This document shows positions 36,953 through 48,912 of a DNA stretch of 64,000 bases, piece by piece (position 1 is the stretch's first letter; every line of letters begins with the position of its first letter). This DNA is from Stratiolaelaps scimitus (lineage: Eukaryota > Arthropoda > Arachnida > Mesostigmata > Laelapidae). The notes below the pieces were generated by a model. The model was not told where the DNA came from. It did not search any database and worked only from the letters and a program-made list of their open reading frames with translations. Both the position numbers and the translations under genes were made by a program. The stretch is taken from assembly GCA_019614645.1 (NCBI GenBank), contig JABWDB010000035.1:3100001-3164000 (forward strand), written 5' to 3'.

Positions 36953-37931
36953 TCATTGTGTAGTGGACGCTGTCTGTACCACCGCGATATCACAAGACTC
37001 TGGATGATCTGCCTTCAGTTGTTGTGTCAGTCTGTTCTCCATCCTGGCTTTGCGCTTGTCAATTTCGCATGCCAAGAGAGGGCAGCTCCTTGATGTTGAG
37101 GCATGAGCCCCTTTGCAGCCCAGTTCTTCGCATTTCTCACACGCCTGTTCGTTTCGGCAAGAGGCCGTACTGTGCCCTAGTTTGTGATATCGATAACAAG
37201 GAGCACCAGCGTGCACTTCGTGAGTCTTGTAGGCAAGGATCACTTTTGTTGGTGGGATTTTGCTGAACTGCAAGAGCACTCGGTCAGTTGGGAGCATCTT
37301 TAATTCAGCATCAATTCTCCTCTTTACAGACTCACGTTTCACTGCTATGACTCCGATCCTCTTTAGGGCCTGCAATATGTCGCCTTCAGAGAAGCCTTTA
37401 TCGACCTTTTTTTTCAGTGCCCAGTTTTGCTCAAGGTCGTTACACTTTGCAATCACCGCAATGCCTAATAGCTTTGATAGCTTGAAGACTTCTCTGGCCT
37501 CGTCTACTGGGTTAACCCAGGCATGAATCTTGCCGAATTTCGACTCGGGCTTACATCCCGGGAAAAGTCTGAAAACCCCAGAGCAGAGCATAAGAAAATT
37601 TCCTCCAAACGGCTCCCCCACAAAAGTTGTACCTTATTGGAGATCTTTTCCACCTTTTTTGTGGTAACAACACATCTGTCCATTCTCGTTCAGGAAGAGC
37701 TCCAGTTTATACCGCTATCACTTCATATTCTTCCCTCTTATTCCTCTCCATAGCAGAGTTGCTAATCTGAGAAAATGCGTCGGCCGCAGTTTCACCGTCA
37801 CCTGAAGAGCCATCTGCGCCTGGACCCAATTCCTGAGCCGTACGAGGTGTCCCCATTAAAACCTCAATACTAGGCTGCTTGCTCTCATTACTTGCCGTAG
37901 CTTTCCTATTGGATGCCACCCGCAATCTCAC
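36953..37931 (-). pseudogene. LINE ORF1 (gag-like protein with zinc knuckles)
   Basis: The N-terminal part (37931-37707) is Ser/Gly/Glu rich and contains MGTPRTAQELGPGADGSS. A frameshift region (37706-37622) separates it from a 222-codon ORF. This has a probable RNA-binding region (AREVFKLSKLLGIAVIAKCN to RVLLQFSKIPPTKV). Two CCHC-type knuckles follow near 37200-37090: CYRYHKLGHSTASC, where the second Cys is Tyr, and CEKCEELGCKGAH, where Cys stands at the usual His. Such proteins coat the LINE RNA. The stop TGA (36955-36953) overlaps an ATG as ATGA, the presumed ORF2 start (MNPRAAKQLKSLMHVY). Confidence 0.78.
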
Positions 37932-39373
37932 GCTTTACACATGTGAACGATTCCCGGCGCACTCTTCGGGTCAAATCACAAACAACTGAGCCTTCATTAG
38001 ATGACGTGCACTTCCGATGGTGCAATGATTGATATACTTGCCTACTTCGAAGGATGTCGAAGCACAAATTTTCACACAAACGTAACCGAATCCATCTTCA
38101 CGCTGGATTCGTGCTAATAACTACATATAATTAATATCGAAACGCGGAGGCGTGCGTCGAAGATAGATGTTTAGTTTTCTTTCAGGGTGTCGTATGATCG
38201 GAGTAGTCGGCACGCCAGTCATCGGATTCACATTTTACGTCTCCAGTTACGCATTTTACCCAAGCGTTTTGTTTTTACGATTAGTCGTTTCTATTAAAGC
38301 CGACGATAGTGACTCTGATTTCATCATTTGCGTAAATGAATTTATCTTGACTCTGGTGTCCAGTTCACTTCCTGGCTTCATTGTACCCCCACGGGGTATT
38401 TTTGCTGCAGTTCACGTGTGTAACCGGATAGCGGACTACGTTTGAAACGTCCGCAGACGTTTCGGCTGTGGCGTATAAGGACGATGCCAGGGCTCCGCTT
38501 TACGTCCGTTTTGAGGGCGACGCGCTGAAAGCAATTTTTCACTGCAACCGTAGAGCTTAATCAGGCCATCCCGGAAAATCTTCCCAGGCTTAATGTTCCA
38601 ACCAGACAAAGAAGTGTGACGCTCATACGCGTCTATTTAATAAGAACTCACCAAATATAAATAAAACCGTGTTAATTTCGAGCATGAAACCCGCGCAAGC
38701 ATTTCTTTATATACCTGTAGTTGTTAATACGATCAACAGTTAATAACCGTAACAATAGAAAATCGATTGTTGATCACATTATCACAATTAAGTCTTGATT
38801 TTTTTTTTGGGTGAGGACTAAAACCATTCAGGATCACCCACGTTAAAGGACTTGTCCGTAACGCGATGAGGGCTGTCTCGAATATATTGTGTATAGGGAC
38901 TATTGCTATATTGAGGCTGATCAAACGAAGCTTCGCAGCGGGCTGATGTTAAGAAATCAAATAAACGAAAAAAAAGGCACTGAGACCAGCTGTGGATCCA
39001 ACCCGGGATCAACTGGAATGCTTGTGATCCAGGGGGTTCTAATCAGACTGCCACTGCGTTATTCAATTATGTGTGAAAACTTCTACGACATGCACGTGAT
39101 ACAGTTGTTGTCTACTGTCAATGAACTACACGTTGATGCGGTCATCGTTAGCAAAATTCGAAATGATTACGAAATATCAATAACACTTAGCCTTCCATAA
39201 CACTCAGCAATTAATTGTTTGTTTTTTTTTGGCTGGCGAATAATAACAACAATTGATTCATTAAATATATGAGCTACGTTTTCGAGGAACAGTAAATTTA
39301 CAAAGTTATATCGATATTGCCACATATTTACTACATATTATTGCGGTAATTGTATAGGTGCTGGCCTGGGTAC
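37932..39373. other. Intergenic stretch, nothing assigned
   Basis: An ORF at 38167-38445 (+, 92 codons) is hydrophobic but unrecognised. A GGTTGGATCC element on the minus strand near 38995-39004 looks faintly like a tRNA B box. No other structure was seen. Confidence 0.45.
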
Positions 39374-39421
39374 GTAAAGGTAAAGCTTTATTGGTTTATT
39401 AAAGGAGCTGCAATTGTACAA
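39374..39421 (-). mobile_element. 48-bp LINE/SINE family-1 tail fragment
   Basis: Minus strand: TTGTACAATTGCAGCTCC, then AATAAACCAATAAAGC and TTTACCTTT. Only the extreme 3' end of the family is present, an extreme 5' truncation. Confidence 0.7.
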
Positions 39422-40924
39422 CGTATGTACTGAGATATCGGCACATTTGTTCTTGGAATACTTGCCTAATATTTATCGAAAGTCCTACATTAGGCTGCAG
39501 CTTAGTCTCGCCATAGCCGAAACCCACGCCCGATCGGCGCAAGCCTTTGCCGCTGTGAATATCAATCGCACGTTCCGCGCTTGGCTATTGCCATCTAATA
39601 AATGTAATTATTATATATAGATCACTCCGATGGCGCGTGTAGTCCGCCACCTCTGGAATGATCAAACTTGCACAATGGTCCTGCTAAAAAATGCCGCCTG
39701 ATGAAAAGGCAGACACAAAAGAAAAAGGAAGAACGCGATTATCTCTGATAGTGCCTTAGACGTCTCCCAAGAGCGAACCGAAATTGGATGGAGTCTCTAC
39801 AGATATGAGCAAGGAGAAGAATCGGCCGTCTCCTAAGAACAATGAATGATCGCGCATAGAGCGATCTCGCAATGAGACGTCATTGAGTGTCCACAAGAAG
39901 ACGATGGGTATTAAATCGAATTAAGCAATATATTATGTTGATTATATTGATTACACTGCAGCTTAGCCATTCGAGGAAGGATTATTGTAGTTTTGTTGAA
40001 TTACCTGCTCATTGCTAGTTTTGTTGGCGCCACCAACGCGTACTTGCGTATTTTGTGAGTAATCATTGGCGCGCTGTAATGATTTGCGTGGGCGCGTCAC
40101 ATCGAACGTCAGCGCATGTTGTCTGAACAATGTTGCGGCTAGTGTTGAGTTGAGTTTCTTGTGTAGGGGTGAACTATAATATGACCAGTCAACGAGAAGT
40201 GTAGCAGGAATATTACGCGAATAGTGCCCAGTTCTTCAGCGGGGGTTAGATAGGCCAAAAGCCAATGGCTATAAAAGTCATCATCGGTACGCCTATGGCA
40301 TACGAGGGCAGGCTTGCGTTCGGACTCTACCCCTAATAGGATATAAAAATGTCATCCATATAGTCCGAATAGAGTTTCATTCAAGCGCATGAAACTAGTA
40401 AAGTCTCCGGGCTGACGATCAGCCAACATTTAACGGCCACGGTACAACTGCTTCCGGCATTGCTTCGTAATCCGGACCCCTATTTTAAATGCAAATGTGC
40501 AACGGTGGGGATCGAATCAGTGCACCTACGTCCGTCTCCTCCGATTGTGAGGTGCACACGAATGCGTTGACCGCACGAAACCGCATGGAACTACTGATAT
40601 TGAATCGACCCGCGTGCATTTCGCGCTTGCGGTGTGTGGCCGCTTGGCGAACTGTCGTTCCGCAAGAGAGATTGCAAAATAAATCGTTCAGCTAAAACGG
40701 ATTTTACCTGGTGTCGATGCATCTTCCTCATACATTCGTGGGCTTTTGTTTGCTTGAACTTTTTGATCCTATCTGAGAAAGTAAGGTGCATTTCTTTGAA
40801 ACTAGACGGAACGAGATCGCCAACGAAGCTTTAGAGGAGACCGGGAGTCATGTATCATTCACAAACTTTACCGTTTAGTGAACGACGAGCATCGTGCGAC
40901 CTAACGTAAGACCGAAGGCAAAAT
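39422..40924. other. Intergenic stretch with one tRNA-like remnant
   Basis: On the minus strand between about 40585 and 40495 there is TGCGGTCAACGCATTC (A-box-like), followed about 50 bases later by TGATTCGATCCCC (B-box-like). It could be a decayed tRNA gene or SINE head; I could not fold a convincing cloverleaf. Nothing else is assigned. Confidence 0.35.
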
Positions 40925-41290
40925 TGCAGGATGCGATGCGAGGCTACCTTTGCCTCGTGTAGTCAACGGCTCGCTGGCTCGCTGGTTTGTTCCTCAGCGG
41001 CGCCGAGAGGGCGTTTCGAAAGCGCTAATGGATACGAACGTCCTGGATGCCGCGTCGACGGTTGTGTCGACGAGCCAGTGGGAATGCGCGCATTGTTTGT
41101 GTGGCGAGACCGCGAATTGCAATCGGAGGCAAACGGAAGGAAGGGCCTTGAACGTTACGATATGCGCTCGGATCCGATAATGGGCCCCGCTACCCCGGAT
41201 CGTGTTAGCTTAACAGTCGTCCCGTCAGAACGAAAGGGTTGAGAGGTACGGCGAGACGTTCCTGATACGTAAAGAAACTTACTTCGCCCG
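40925..41290. promoter_or_regulatory. CpG- and GC-rich island, possible promoter or first exon
   Basis: This segment has a much higher CpG density than its flanks (for example CGGCGCCGAGAGGGCG, GCCGCGTCGACG). Two long + strand ORFs overlap in different frames (40931-41242 and 40950-41180), an effect of few AT-rich stops rather than proof of coding. No TATA box or known protein was seen. It could be the start of an unannotated gene or simply a GC-rich patch. Confidence 0.25.
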
Positions 41291-41575
41291 GCAGAGTAGA
41301 AGAGCGCGACGAAAAACGACGAACGTTGCAATACTGTCGCGTATGGGGGGCTGCTGCTGCTGATGAAGTGGTGCACACCAATAAAATGAATCCTGACTCG
41401 GTGGGTACCCGAACTCGATGATAGTGACAACACGAAAAGTTAACTAAGCGGTGACTTATTTTTGAGCGCCAAATCCGCAGTGGTTCAATTGTTCTCCTGC
41501 GTCTTCAGGTAAGGGCAACAGGTTCTGATCCAAACAAAAATTGCGTCCTGAAGGTATGCTACCAAAATGCTTCGT

Positions 41576-41668
41576 TTCGTACAGGTAATTTTTTTTCCTT
41601 TTTCGAGCTGACCCTTAGCTGTTCCCCTATCTCTTAACCTTTAGGTATTACTATTCGTACAGGTAATT
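41576..41668 (-). mobile_element. 63-bp truncated SINE (family 2) with perfect 15-bp target-site duplication
   Basis: TTCGTACAGGTAATT stands at 41576-41590 and again at 41654-41668. The 63 bases between, read on the minus strand, run TAGTAATACCTAAAGGTTAA to GGGGAACAGCTAAGGGTCAG and end CTCGAAAAAGGAAAAAA. It is the same tail as at 28471-28556, further truncated. An unmistakable LINE-machinery insertion scar. Confidence 0.92.
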
Positions 41669-41690
41669 ATGGTCATTATTGTGTCGGTAT

Positions 41691-41772
41691 ATTCACTGTA
41701 TGCAATAGTTAAAAAAAGTTATATATATATATATATATATATAACTTTTTTTAACTATTGCATACAGTGAAT
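41691..41772. repeat. 82-bp perfect palindrome with TA core
   Basis: Left arm 41691-41731 (ATTCACTGTATGCAATAGTT, A7, then GTTATATATATATA) is the exact reverse complement of 41732-41772; the two 41-base arms meet without a spacer. Symmetry stops outside these bases. The sequence begins 23 bases after the SINE target-site duplication. Confidence 0.93.
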
Positions 41773-44700
41773 CCTGAATGTCATTTGCTCGTTCAAATAT
41801 TGAAACTATGAGAAGTAATTCGTGGCACATTTCAATCCTGAGTGAAATGCGTCAGCATGTCCAAAAAGCAAAAGGATACCTGCGACACAGGATATGAGGG
41901 GATATTATGAGAGGCGCCTATTTGCCAATCAAATAGAAAGATATGATATTAGATTTTCTTACGTAACTTCAGCATCAATATGAGAGTCGCTGGCTTGGGC
42001 CATATCTCGCGTGGTTAGGGCTTACATAAACACGCAAATATATATAGACGCACCCACACACAGAAGGCAATTGGTTTTCTTCAAGTAGTTTTATTTGTTC
42101 ACCCTTAGATATACTTGCTAGCCCTAAAATAATAATCGACATAGTGAGTGGCTCTTTCAACGTCAATCGATGTGGCTACAAGAAGAAAATCAAGTTTGTC
42201 AAAGCCGCATTTACGGGAACAGGATTAATGATAATATTATTATGACAGAGGGGTCAACCTAATTATATTTTGCATCTAATCCACTTTATATCTCGCCATC
42301 AACATAATGACCTCACATGAGACTTACGCGAGTCGCAACGAATTTAGGGAACACATTAAGAGACCAGGCACACAAGTGGCTATTCAGAATTGCGAAACAA
42401 TAGAATGAAAACGGGTTGTTCTATTTAAACACACATACCCTCCAAAGAGACAAAAGTGTGTTCAACGTTAGTACAGCGAGCCCGCGACTTAAATTTGTAT
42501 TGGGCGACCCAAATCTCCTCGGTCAACCATAGCTTAACTGACTCTTTGAGAGACCCTTCGAAATATTTAGGTTTTAAACAATTGCATATATCCGCTTCGC
42601 GGAGTGGACAAAACACGGAAATATATTATTACCTTCGCACTCAGCAAAACAACAAAAACGCAACAAAACACTCATAAATCCTCAATTTTTAATGACTAGG
42701 TGTGACGGATGCGAGAGGAAAAAGGCTCCTATTTCAATAGTCCGGATATGTAGTAGGTCAGTTTCCAACCAAGGGTGCAGTTTCTCTTTAACATGATAGA
42801 AGCGTCGGTGGTTAGCCCTATTACTGGTTTTAATTCCGCAAATCAGTGGGGGACAATTAGTAGCGGGGAGATACCAATAGCTTTTAGCGATACCGGGAAC
42901 ACTGTCGGTCCGGCAGCAGGGTTAGGTGCCTACTTGGCCCTCCCCGGAAGATCGAGACCAGTAGTGCCATGGCGATACTGAGGCCTGAGCCTTCGTAGTC
43001 GTTGGCTCGTGAGCAGGCTACGGATAGAGGGACAAGGTCAGCCGCGAGGAACAAGGTCGGCCAGACGACACTCGAAAGAGAGATGACAAAGCATGGAGAC
43101 GAAGAGATAGAGAGAGAGAGGAGGTTTATCTACAGAATACAAATCGAATGGCAAACAAACCCCATCCACGAGGCGGCTGTTGAACACAGTGCTGATCACC
43201 ACGCTGGTGTCGGAGCGGGTATCGAGAGAAATCCACGAAAGAGAGACGGCAGGGCCACGAAACCCCCTCTGGCTACAGCAGCGAAGCTACAGGCACTAGG
43301 CATTTCTCTTCGCGTGGTAACGGCGTGGCATCAACAACCAACTGCGTGATCACTCGATAAAGCCTACCCTATCGAGTTCGGAGAGGACTGCGGCAAGAAG
43401 CTACACATTTGGTACAAGGTGGACGAGATCGGCCTCAATGACTGTCCAGTGGGAAGTGCAACTGCCGATACGACTCGAACGACGCTCAATCGAAAAAGTT
43501 ATCCACCGTTATCTGTTATGGTGGCCGGCACCTTCCGAGTGATGCCAGGGTGGTCGCATCGAGAACAAGGCGATGTCAAGAGGGCGATAGTTGGATGGCT
43601 GTGCGGACCCAACCGACTCTACAGCGCGGTCGAAGGTCTGGCTAAGTCACAAGATTAGGCAAAGAACAAATATCCCGTAAACTATCACGTAAAAATAAAT
43701 AAGACATTTCCAATCAATGGTATATGCAACGATCTATTTAGGAGAGACACAAGTAGAAATTCCATGGGACTTCTACCACTGATTTCACATCGATGAGCTG
43801 AAGTCAACAAAAGACGCGCTTTGATTAGGCTTAACAGAACAAATTCTCAGACAAGTCTGATAATTATACTGGTCAGAGTCTGATCACGTACCTTAATGAG
43901 AAATCGCATCTGACACTCATTTTCTGCATGAACTTCAGTCAAAAGTATGTAATAGACTCCTGTAATATAGCTTGGGCTTATGCGCCACAGACTAGAAACG
44001 GATCAACAAGACAGAACATCCTTAGGATCAGTCGAACAACACGAAGAAGTCACGCCCGAAGCTCGAAATCGCCCGAACTGTGATCAGTTCATTGCTAAGA
44101 TTACCAACGAAGTGGAAAATCATAATGAAATATTGTACGAAGCGAAAAATATAAATATGAAAATTGCGACTCTACCTAGGAAATTGACGAAGATACTTAT
44201 ATAGTCTTGCTTGATCTTTGGCTTGTCAGCTCGTAGAATCTCAAGCAACTGTACACAATTCGACGGCGGGATACAGATCCCTGAACACAACGAAAAGGTG
44301 GAGCATTACTAGGGCCCTTAAGCGCAGGTCACGCAGAGGTCAACTTAATGAAGCTCAGCAAGGTAAATGCAGCGTACCGCCTTCAATAACTAGAATGATC
44401 AGCTAAACACCACCACAAGAGCTCAGGTTTTAGTTTTCTGTACAGTTCTACACGTCGTTCGCCATCTCGCTGTGTCGAATAGAAAACACCGGCAACCTGA
44501 TACGCTAGCAACTGAATCGCTCCATCTCTGTGCACTCCCTCGAGAGTATTCGCATCAGGCCAGGATCCGGTTCTCAAAGCCGCTGACTTACATAGGTACC
44601 TCCATTCTGTCGTCTGGCTCATATCCGTCCGTTGTCTGGAAGCGCTCAAACATCTTGCGCACATTAGAGTTTATCCTACGTGTAAATTGCTGAGAGTGAC

Positions 44701-47700
44701 ATGGAGCGGATGTTCCGTAGGGAGATCTCGACTGCTGGCACTTCTTTGTGAGCGAGAACTATCTCACGTTGGACAATCAATCAATGTGCAGTCATGGTGA
44801 AATTCCGTAATCGTGGCATTAATTGCCTCACCACATTCATGACTTCTGACGAGGAGATTCATCGAGTATGCGCTGTCGAGACTTCACGTGTAGTGGCCAA
44901 CAGCCTGATTGTATTGATCACAGCACGAGCTGCAACGCAAATCACCAATATTCGATATGATATGGATCTTCACTATGCGTTGTGTTCCCTTTGTTGTAAA
45001 GTGTGACTTTCATTGTATTAATCATGGATTGTTTTACAAAAGTTAATAAGATGAATACAATGAAAATCACTATATATATATATAACACAATCATATATAT
45101 GTATACATAATATAATATGAAAGTACGTTAAAGGCCATTACTTTGGCTTGGATCTACCAGTGGTAGAGACAGATACATCATTCGACTGTGATCTATATAG
45201 AGCATATATTATACATATAATGTACGCTCTATACATATTATACATAGAGCGTTATAAAGGCTAGAATCGGGTAGATATGACATTGGATTTAACGGGACGA
45301 GACGAAATTTAGGAAGATTATATATATATATATCAGAAGGGAGATACCGGTATATTTGGGTCGACATTGTTAATAGGCAGCCGCTTGTATCTCGAGGATG
45401 TCCTGTATGGGAAGATTCGATGAAAGGAATACCTCGCCAGCCCGTTATAGTCCATTGATACCAGCGAAGAGCGAAGTAGTGCGATTCCTATTGTATTAGT
45501 GCCAATGAGAAGTGTACATATAGTTCTAGACATAGATATTAGTAATGGAGCCGTAGACAGGGAAGTATCGCGATTAATATGAATGAATTTTCGAAGTGAA
45601 TAAATAATGAATATTTATCATTTTTCTCTGTAAATATAATATATTCAACTTCGGCGATTTATTTATAATTTTATGTTCAATTTTAAAATATTGAGCGGGA
45701 TATTTATGTCGCCGATTAGTTTTAGTACATTAATTTTAGTTCAAGACATGATCATCATTCTTGCCTCCCATTAGTAATGTTCAGAACAACTGGCAGCGAG
45801 GATATCTCGAAAGCTGGTGGTAATTATTACACACGCTGTGTAAATATGTAAACATGTTACATGGCCTGAGCCGGGGATGTGATCCTTATATGGACTTCGA
45901 AGGAATAACATGTATACATCTTGCATAAAAAAAAAAGAGCGAGGCGTGTTCTCAAAATCTCTTTGGTGACCCGTTCTCCAATGCGGCGTAGCTTGAACGA
46001 CGTCTCACGAACTCTGGGTCTCGGATTATCTGGCTCTCGCGTCACTGAATGAGCGAGAATGAATAGCCATCAACGGTCAATGTCAACAACAGTGCAGATT
46101 CGACATCACAAGAACTGACGTATGCATTGTTGCATGGCATACGGATGCTAGCATGATGCTAAATCATGCTCAACTATAGTTTGCCATTCGAGCCAGAAGC
46201 CTTAACAGCCAAATATGAAGGAAACATCTACAAATTAACAGAGGACTCTAAGCAGAGTCGTTTGACCTATTCACCACCGGCTCTGAAGTAATGCCGAAAG
46301 GCGGTACCAGCGCGGGCCGTGAATAAGATCCCACCCTCGTCGCTAGTTAAGCGGCAGGGAAAACCGAAAAACCATGGAGTCTTTTGGTTAAGATAGGCGC
46401 CTGTATACACAAACTTCAACAAATGTAAATTGCATTTCTTTGACAGCTGAACTCTATACCATAATAATTCCGCTGTTCTCTGCCTTTGTTGGGAGTCGAC
46501 GCATTTGCTGCGCACACTTTGAATACATTACCGTATAAGAGATTACGATGAAAACAGCCACCAGTTGTAGCCTCAATATGTTACACTCATTTGTACAGTA
46601 TAGACTAAAGTTATTAAGCGTCTCGCTTCAAGTGCGATCGAGCATCAGGTTACGAAGTCAGAGGGAACTTGGGCATAGCGTCGAGTTTAATAGCCAAAGC
46701 TATACTGGACTTGTAGATGAATACGAAGTATATATATATATATATCGCAATTCGGCTCTTGTAGTTCGATACTAGCGTGAACCGTAGTAACCTCTATATA
46801 TTCGATTGCAGATTAATATCACATTCGTTTTGATATAAGGGACGATGGCAGATCTGCACCTTCTGAGAATACGGCCATTGCCTCCGCTTCGTTCATATCT
46901 ACCATGTATCTTTTTTTTTTTGTTTAGAGGAGGAAATTTTCTTCAAACGCACGGTCACCACCATGCGTGATATCTACCATGTATCTAATGATAATCTATA
47001 GTACTTATTCGAGATTGGGAAATCCTTGGCACGGACAGACCACTTTGTGGTAGCGCCCTTCCTATAACAAATTTACTCCCCTCTCTTGGGCATTTAGATG
47101 ACAGGCCTGGGTGACTTGGAGAACCGTCGAATAATCTGCGATAGTAGCCACACTCAGAACAGTGGGCCCAGTTCTGTACATCGTTTCATTTCAGTACATT
47201 TTGTACTTCGATTAATCTATTGCGAACGCGCCACAAATGTATCGTGATTCCTGGATACATCTATCGGTTCACCTATTGCCGTGGTTTCACACCAGTATCC
47301 TTGAACGACGTCCTCACTAGGTCTCATTATTTAACAACACTTTCTAGTTGAATACAGATAATTACTAGTTGCCGCATTCTCCCGAAAGTTTGTTCCGATG
47401 TCGTTGGAGTTAACTCTCCGCTGGAACAAAGTAAGTACTGGTGCCTTTTAGCGAATTCACTAAGCTACAACGTGGCCAACAAAGGGAGCCAACATTTTCT
47501 AATGACTATTTATCTGGAATATACACAAAATTAATTAAAGAAAATGCTTAACCTGTGTACGGCGACTTGGAACGATTCAATCGCGACACCTAATCATGAC
47601 TCGTGTATTTTCATGTACTCGTTAAACTCATTCGCTGTGGTATTTTTTGCCGCAATGAAGAATAACGATTAGCATACGTAGAACCTACGAGGAACAATGG

Positions 47701-48837
47701 GAATCACGCGAATATCACATAATTATCAGGATGTCGATTCTAAAACGGGACGGGTCCGCTCAATTTTGTCGAAACGAATAAAGATGTCTGTATGTAGATG
47801 TGTGAGTGAGTCATTTCTCTTGCGGCTTCAAAGAAACGCGCTTTTTTTTGTCGAGATCAGAGAGTACCGACCCGGCAGCATGGAGCTAAGGTAGGAGGAC
47901 CATTGGACCGTACGATATCGAAATCTCGACCAGCGGCGAGAAATATTAGCCCCTTCCCTCCCCGCAGCAAATCTAATTAAAGCAAGTGAGCTGTCAAGAT
48001 ACTATGCTCGTATTCACGACAGCCTTTGGAGGGCGAAACAGATATAGCTGGTGATTTCTCAAATATATGAAAAGAAAAATAATGACAAATGGGTATAATG
48101 TGATATGATAAACAACATATATTCGACGATGAAATTTCGCGTATACTGGGATGGGCGAGGGGGTCTTATAAGCGTTATATAATAGAAAAGAATGTCGACT
48201 TGCTTCATAATTAATGTTCTCTCATGAATTTCAAGCCCTAGACCGATCGAGTGTGTTGCCAAAATAATCTCACTTTGTGCTGCAATTTGGAACAGCCTTG
48301 AGGTTCACCCCTCGACAAAATCGTGTCACTAATTATTGTATATTATTCAACACACAATAAATACTACGCGCAGGCCAGATGTATGCCGGGCCGTGTCTAA
48401 ATCTAATAATTAATTTAATTAATTGGCAAATTAATTCATCATGCTCGAGTCACCATTTAGATATGTAAGATTTCTTGTACTGTTTGCTAAGCTGTTTTTG
48501 GTCTTCGTGTAAATGTGAGTAAATGATTACTGAGCCGAAATATGAGTATCTTCATAATGTAGCCGATTGTCGAAAACAGCAATATTCACTTTAGCCAGTG
48601 AAATGAACGCGAATCATTCTTGGCCGCAAAGTCATATATGCTATGTGTGTATCTTGTGCGTCTCTATGAAAAAATGATAATAATGTGCATATGACACTAT
48701 ATGGCCAGAGCTAACTCCGAAACAGATCTTCAATCCGCCTCTTAGACTCATTTGCTTGCGTGCCGCAAAAGGTAAGGAACCTTATACGACAGACAAAATG
48801 ACTAAAAATCACTTGAGGGGATATTGATAGAGATCAG
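41773..48837. other. Intergenic stretch without an assigned gene
   Basis: Between 42700 and 43660 three consecutive + strand ORFs (42775-42981, 43002-43349, 43419-43658) lie in purine-rich DNA with a GA run near 43104-43122; no domain is recognisable. 45060-45330 is a cluster of TA runs and interleaved short palindromes built on CGCTCTAT and ATAGAGCG. A short TA run is at 46728-46744. Confidence 0.45.
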
Positions 48838-48912
48838 TGTCTGATGGGTTGATTCGACAGAGGAATGGCTTGCTCGAAAAATTTAGAGTCTGAGGTTCAA
48901 ATCTGAGTGGAG
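48838..48912 (+). mobile_element. Possible tRNA-like SINE head remnant
   Basis: TCTGATGGGTTGATTCGACA is followed about 40 bases later by GAGGTTCAAATCTGAG, a good B-box match. The A box is degenerate. No family-1 or family-2 tail follows, so it may be a different or decayed SINE. Confidence 0.35.

Noticed and set aside
37024..37753. + strand ORFs opposite the zinc-knuckle protein
   Set aside because: Antisense shadows of LINE ORF1; no independent motif.
38975..39040. Possible minus-strand tRNA or SINE head ending GGGTTGGATCC
   Set aside because: The B-box position that is normally TTCGA is TTGGA, and no A box with correct spacing was found.
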